In this document: one piece after another, positions 34,442 through 37,677 of the stretch
How positions within the stretch are numbered: the stretch's first letter is position 1
Layout of the letters: each line of letters opens with the position of its first letter
Origin: Pseudomonadota bacterium
GTDB lineage: Bacteria > Bdellovibrionota > FAC87 > UBA2466
Assembly: GCA_009927165.1 (NCBI GenBank)
Contig: RFNO01000038.1
Location: 77,574 to 115,250 of the forward strand
Direction: 5' to 3'
DNA: 37,677 nucleotides
The notes under the pieces: model-generated
What the model was told of the DNA's origin: nothing
The model's input: the letters and a program-made list of their open reading frames with translations, nothing else
The model's database searches: none
Program-made: the position numbers and the translations under genes

Positions 34442-35617
34442 ATGAATGCATATGCTCAATTAAATAGAACCTCAACTGTTTTAAATAGCGGTGGCAGAAG
34501 ATCTCCGTTTCGGTTACCCAGCAATACGGCCGTTAATCAATACCGGGAGTTGAGTCGCCTCTATGATCTGCAAGTGAGTAAGGAAACTGGAAAAGTGGTG
34601 GTTACGGAACAAGTTAGATATCAAAAGTTAAAAAAGGAAAATCAAACAGTACAGCTCGGAAACACGTCTCGAACGGTATCTGTTTGGGTTGAGGATGGAG
34701 ATCCCCTCATTAATACGCAGGACTTTTGGGTCTGGGGGAGTGCCAAGAATCCCAACATGCCTGAAACTCGTTCACTCGTTCTATCTGGGACAGGAGAAGT
34801 GTATCTGTGGAGTTCACTGGGAATCCGTCAACTCTTGATTGGAGCGAAACGGGGATGTTCAGATCCACCCAATGAACGTTACTACGCCGGATCTGAAACA
34901 GTGTTCAATACTGGAAACCTAGCCCTCGGAGAAATGGATAGAAGCAGTGGATCTTGCAAACCGAATCGTTTTTGTATGTATACCGGACAATATCAGCGAG
35001 CCACATTACCGACGGGCGATCAGCATCGAATTAATCCCGGATGGACTTATCAGAATCAAACTTATGATTACGCGTTGGATGTTATTTATGGAGGAGAAGG
35101 TTACTGGGTGGAAGTGGGACCCGCCACTGAAAAAACGTGCAGTATCCAGCGAGCAAGGCTTCGGCAGGGGGGATGTTTCAGTGCAGACACCCCTATTTTA
35201 ATGGCGGACGGTAGCCAGAAAAAAGTGTCTTTGATTGCCGAGAATGATTATGTATACAACCCGCATTACCAGACGGGTGTGAGAGTCAAATCATTAGTAA
35301 AGGGACCGGAAAAGAAATCGCTCTTCGAAGTATGGCTGGGGACGCAACAAGTGAAAGTCACAGAAGATCATCCGTTCTTTACCAACAGGGGATGGCTACA
35401 GGCACAGGAATTAAAAGAGGGGGATGTTCTTTTAGGTGAAGGCAGTGGAAAACTGGTTCAACAAGTAAGAAAACTTAGTTATGAAGGCCCCCAAGATGTT
35501 TGGAATTTTGAGCTCGATACCGAGGATCCCTTGGCGCATCTTGTTGTTGCGAATGGAATTCCCACAGGCGATCTGACGACTCAGCTCAAGCTCAAAAAAC
35601 AACGTGCTTTGCCATGA
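34442..35617 (+). CDS. Protein with C-terminal Hint (hedgehog/intein) domain
   Basis: The 391-residue product has an N-terminal part without recognisable domain (1-244), containing several cysteines, and a Hint domain from C245 to about 375. Hint features are the nucleophile C245 in GGCFSADTPIL, the T307-x-x-H310 block (TEDHPFF), WLQAQELKEGDV, and a C-terminal VVANGIP strand. The final HN of inteins is absent: the chain reads NGIPTGDL, and no extein continues far. N-terminal cleavage at C245, as in hedgehog or bacterial intein-like proteins, is therefore more likely than splicing. No ribosome site precedes the ATG, which follows the previous gene's TAA without a gap; translation may depend on reinitiation or read-through. 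The stop overlaps the next ATG as ATGA. Confidence 0.8.
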   Translation: MNAYAQLNRTSTVLNSGGRRSPFRLPSNTAVNQYRELSRLYDLQVSKETGKVVVTEQVRYQKLKKENQTVQLGNTSRTVSVWVEDGDPLINTQDFWVWGSAKNPNMPETRSLVLSGTGEVYLWSSLGIRQLLIGAKRGCSDPPNERYYAGSETVFNTGNLALGEMDRSSGSCKPNRFCMYTGQYQRATLPTGDQHRINPGWTYQNQTYDYALDVIYGGEGYWVEVGPATEKTCSIQRARLRQGGCFSADTPILMADGSQKKVSLIAENDYVYNPHYQTGVRVKSLVKGPEKKSLFEVWLGTQQVKVTEDHPFFTNRGWLQAQELKEGDVLLGEGSGKLVQQVRKLSYEGPQDVWNFELDTEDPLAHLVVANGIPTGDLTTQLKLKKQRALP

Positions 35618-36504
35618 AGCTACTGAATATCACAATCATTGTTGCTTTGTGTGCCATTTTTATTTTCTTTTGGGTAAAAACGGATAGTTTCGCTCCCCCC
35701 AAGCTGGGAGCAATGGTGGAAGAGGAACAGGTGCGAATTTTATCTCCCGAGGAAGCCAAACGAAACCAATCTCATTCAGTTATGCATTCCAGTCGCCAGA
35801 TGGAAGCAGTTCAATGGGATAACACTCAGAGAAGCCTGGGACTTGCTACGTTTGCCATCCCGGTCACCAATCAGGTGGCTTCTATCCAATTGGAAATAAC
35901 GACACAAGGGTACTGTTTTCCCGGAGATGCAAATGCCATTGCCATGGAACTTTCAAATTTTCCATCCCACAAAGTGATTGCCACTTTGGAACCCCTCTCC
36001 GGTAAGAGCCCGTCTGGCTATTGGGTTTTGCCGAAAAGCTTTTTTACCCAAGGAAGAGCCGAACATCGATTTGAACTACCCGTCTCCCACGAACCCGTTC
36101 AATACGGATTTTATTTGTGTACTACAGAGGGAAGCGATCAAAGTTGTCGTCAGAAAAAAGTGGTTGATCTGAATGATGTTTTTACAGAGCACATTCAAAA
36201 ACTACCTCAGGCCGGCAAAGAATTGAGAACACTTTTTTTTCAATATTTGTTTTTGGACGATCGCGGGTTTACCACCTTTGTTGATATTCCGCTGGGGGAG
36301 CAAAAGTTTCAGCAGCTGAAAAGCTATTTAAAACAACGCAGTACTTCGAAAAATGATTTGGATAATGCAGTGGACATGAGTCAAAGCAACATAAAGACCC
36401 TGCAGTCGCTGCCGTTTCAGTTTGATGGAACGACTATTAAGGTTGCATTGCCAGAATACCAACCCCAAATGTGTGGAAACTCTCATCAGAGGGAAGGGAA
36501 ATGA
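35614..36504 (+). CDS. Membrane-anchored protein of unknown function in the pilin-Hint cluster
   Basis: The 296-residue product has a short basic start and one N-terminal helix (ITIIVALCAIFIFFWV, about residues 6-21) followed by a polar exported domain. No family is recognised. Cysteines are few, with C in LEITTQGYCF, YLCTTEG and CRQKK that could pair. The sequence SIQLEITTQGYCFPGDA and ELPVSHEPVQYGFYLCT suggest a beta sandwich, which is inference. The ATG overlaps the Hint gene stop as ATGA, so it is co-translated with it, and the next gene begins six bases after its stop. It may be a pilus assembly partner or an anchor for the Hint protein's released domain. Confidence 0.68.
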   Translation: MKLLNITIIVALCAIFIFFWVKTDSFAPPKLGAMVEEEQVRILSPEEAKRNQSHSVMHSSRQMEAVQWDNTQRSLGLATFAIPVTNQVASIQLEITTQGYCFPGDANAIAMELSNFPSHKVIATLEPLSGKSPSGYWVLPKSFFTQGRAEHRFELPVSHEPVQYGFYLCTTEGSDQSCRQKKVVDLNDVFTEHIQKLPQAGKELRTLFFQYLFLDDRGFTTFVDIPLGEQKFQQLKSYLKQRSTSKNDLDNAVDMSQSNIKTLQSLPFQFDGTTIKVALPEYQPQMCGNSHQREGK

Positions 36505-36510
36505 GAACCC

Positions 36511-37305
36511 ATGAAGTTAAGAAACGGTCAGCTTAATTCCGTCGGCTTCTCCCTGGTGGAACTATCAGTAGTTACTCTCGTGCTGGCAATTGTCGGGGTA
36601 GGGAGTAGCACTGTTTTCATCAATATTTTGAAGAACAAGGTCAGTTCAGAGGCTAAATTGGGGGTGATTTATTACCAAGATGCGGTAGTCGAGACACTCG
36701 CCCGAGAAGTTACCCAATTGGCGAAACTGCCTGATCCCGTGGCACTATCTTCAAGTGTCATCCAGCCCATTTATGATACGAGAGTGTGGTCAGGTTTGTT
36801 TGCTAATCCGAGTCTTCCAGGAGGAACTGGAAAAGTTGAACTGATTGTTAGGACACTCCCCGCAAATCTGGCTGCATTCAGGAATAAGCTGGACCTTAAC
36901 GTGAGCGAGCAGAGTAGTTTTAACCAGGCTCTAGGGGATTGTTTAATGGGTAAGCCAGTAATTCCTAGAGATGATACCGACCAAGGCAACTACATGTTCT
37001 GTGTGACGGTTAGCCGATCGGGAAAAATCGGAGCTGCGGTTGATTTTTTAAATTCGGAAGCAAATCTTATCGAAGTGAGGGCTTCTCTTTTAAGTAAAAT
37101 ATTAGATCATCGAACTAAAATCTTTGGTCCGTTTCTGACTGTGCCGGCATTTTGGTCAGCCGGAATAGATTTCCAGCAAATAGACCTCACTTATCGGATT
37201 TTATGGAAAACTGGGAATGAGCTTGCGCCTAGTGGAAAATTTAAAAATAGTGGGTTTTACGAATTAACAGGCGAAAAAATGGTGAACATTAATGAAATGC
37301 GTTGA
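36511..37305 (+). CDS. Type IV prepilin-like protein
   Basis: The 264-residue product carries a classical prepilin peptidase site: a 12-residue leader ending in G12, then FSLVELSVV with the conserved glutamate five residues after the cut (E17), and a hydrophobic helix to about residue 35. It would be processed by a PilD-type peptidase and insert in a pilus or pseudopilus. The C-terminal globular domain is large for a major pilin, suggesting a minor pilin. Two cysteines in the C-terminal half (DCLMGKP and MFCVTVS) could form a disulfide loop. Purines GGGAAGGGAAA lie upstream but at long spacing. The next prepilin begins inside its last codons. Confidence 0.88.
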   Translation: MKLRNGQLNSVGFSLVELSVVTLVLAIVGVGSSTVFINILKNKVSSEAKLGVIYYQDAVVETLAREVTQLAKLPDPVALSSSVIQPIYDTRVWSGLFANPSLPGGTGKVELIVRTLPANLAAFRNKLDLNVSEQSSFNQALGDCLMGKPVIPRDDTDQGNYMFCVTVSRSGKIGAAVDFLNSEANLIEVRASLLSKILDHRTKIFGPFLTVPAFWSAGIDFQQIDLTYRILWKTGNELAPSGKFKNSGFYELTGEKMVNINEMR

Positions 37306-37677
37306 TTCTTTTTTTTCTCGAAAGGGGGTCACTCTCGTTGAGCTCATGATTTCAGTTGCCGTCATCGGTATTGTTGTTTTGACCGCTGGGCATTATTTCA
37401 GCGAAAGCCAAATGCCTAACTTAAGAATCAGCAACGTGGTGAGCGGGGATGCCTTGGCTCGTGAGTTTTTTAACCTTCAAAAAAAACGATTGTTATCGAG
37501 CACAGATATGGTTCCGACAGTTTTCAGCAATCCCGTTAATGCGACTACTTTTTCAGGAGCGACCATTAGTTTTAATAACGTGGCAGGCACTGGGGTTGGG
37601 AGAGTCAGCACAACTTGTGTGGATCTGCCTGGGGGAATTGCACCCTTAGAAGATAATGCCCTCAATGAGATAAATGC
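37292..37677 (+). CDS. Second type IV prepilin-like protein (3' end outside window)
   Basis: The frame opens at ATG 37292 and stays open to the window end, giving 128 residues of a longer protein. The leader is 12 residues (MKCVDSFFSRKG), then VTLVELMIS with the glutamate five residues after the cut, and a helix continuing VAVIGIVVLTAGHYF. The following residues include a long helix extension and then SGATISFNNVAGTGVG, as in pilin heads. It overlaps the previous prepilin gene by 14 bases, so the operon continues to the right of the window. Confidence 0.85.
   Translation, partial: MKCVDSFFSRKGVTLVELMISVAVIGIVVLTAGHYFSESQMPNLRISNVVSGDALAREFFNLQKKRLLSSTDMVPTVFSNPVNATTFSGATISFNNVAGTGVGRVSTTCVDLPGGIAPLEDNALNEIN

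Noticed and set aside
34442-35617. Hint region as a true splicing intein
   Set aside because: The C-terminal HN and following nucleophile are missing and only about 15 residues follow the domain, so there is no C-terminal host part to join.

Overview
The window reads as a chromosomal segment of a Gram-negative, flagellated bacterium with an outer membrane, peptidoglycan elongation machinery, type IV pilin-like genes and a carotenoid pathway. Gene order, the fused B12 mutase IcmF, the crowded lipoprotein and exported-protein content and the moderate GC content suggest Bdellovibrionota or a nearby deltaproteobacterial-type lineage. That assignment is inference; no rRNA or other phylogenetic marker is present. 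Genes are tightly packed, no gap exceeds about 165 bases, and I saw no tRNA, rRNA, CRISPR array, insertion sequence or prophage.

Region 1 (1-5046, + strand) is a flagellar operon end: flhA (3' end), flhF, flhG, fliA, then a XerC/D recombinase starting directly after the fliA stop codon, and a lipoprotein of unknown function. Region 2 (5066-7138, - strand) is a ppiD-like periplasmic folding factor followed by a short-form serine acetyltransferase cysE. Region 3 (7228-11621, + strand) is the cell-elongation operon mreC-mreD-mrdA(PBP2)-rodA, with overlapping or touching genes. Region 4 (11631-19891) is mixed housekeeping: icmF, RNase D, two small exported proteins of unknown function, exonuclease III, cutA and an acyl-CoA dehydrogenase. 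Region 5 (19893-24577, - strand) is a four-helix membrane protein rich in histidine, a P2-type cation ATPase with altered transmembrane ligands and a Slt-type lytic transglycosylase, all overlapping.

Region 6 (24725-29984, + strand) is a compact carotenoid operon: lycopene cyclase crtY, a GGPP synthase crtE, a single-chain phytoene desaturase-phytoene synthase fusion (CrtI-CrtB), and an unidentified histidine-rich membrane protein overlapping the fusion gene. Together the first three could make beta-carotene from prenyl diphosphates; the fourth may modify or handle the pigment. An AsmA-family protein follows (30036-32546).

Region 7 (32708-37677, + strand, continuing beyond the window) is the least familiar part: a large protein with a prepilin-like N-terminus, a protein ending in a Hint (hedgehog/intein) self-processing domain, a membrane-anchored protein and two classical type IV prepilins. 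The first two reading frames lie in the same frame and are separated by one TAA codon directly followed by ATG, so they may be two coupled genes or one interrupted gene. This looks like a pilus or pseudopilus accessory operon with a built-in self-cleaving component, and is the best candidate here for an undescribed system.
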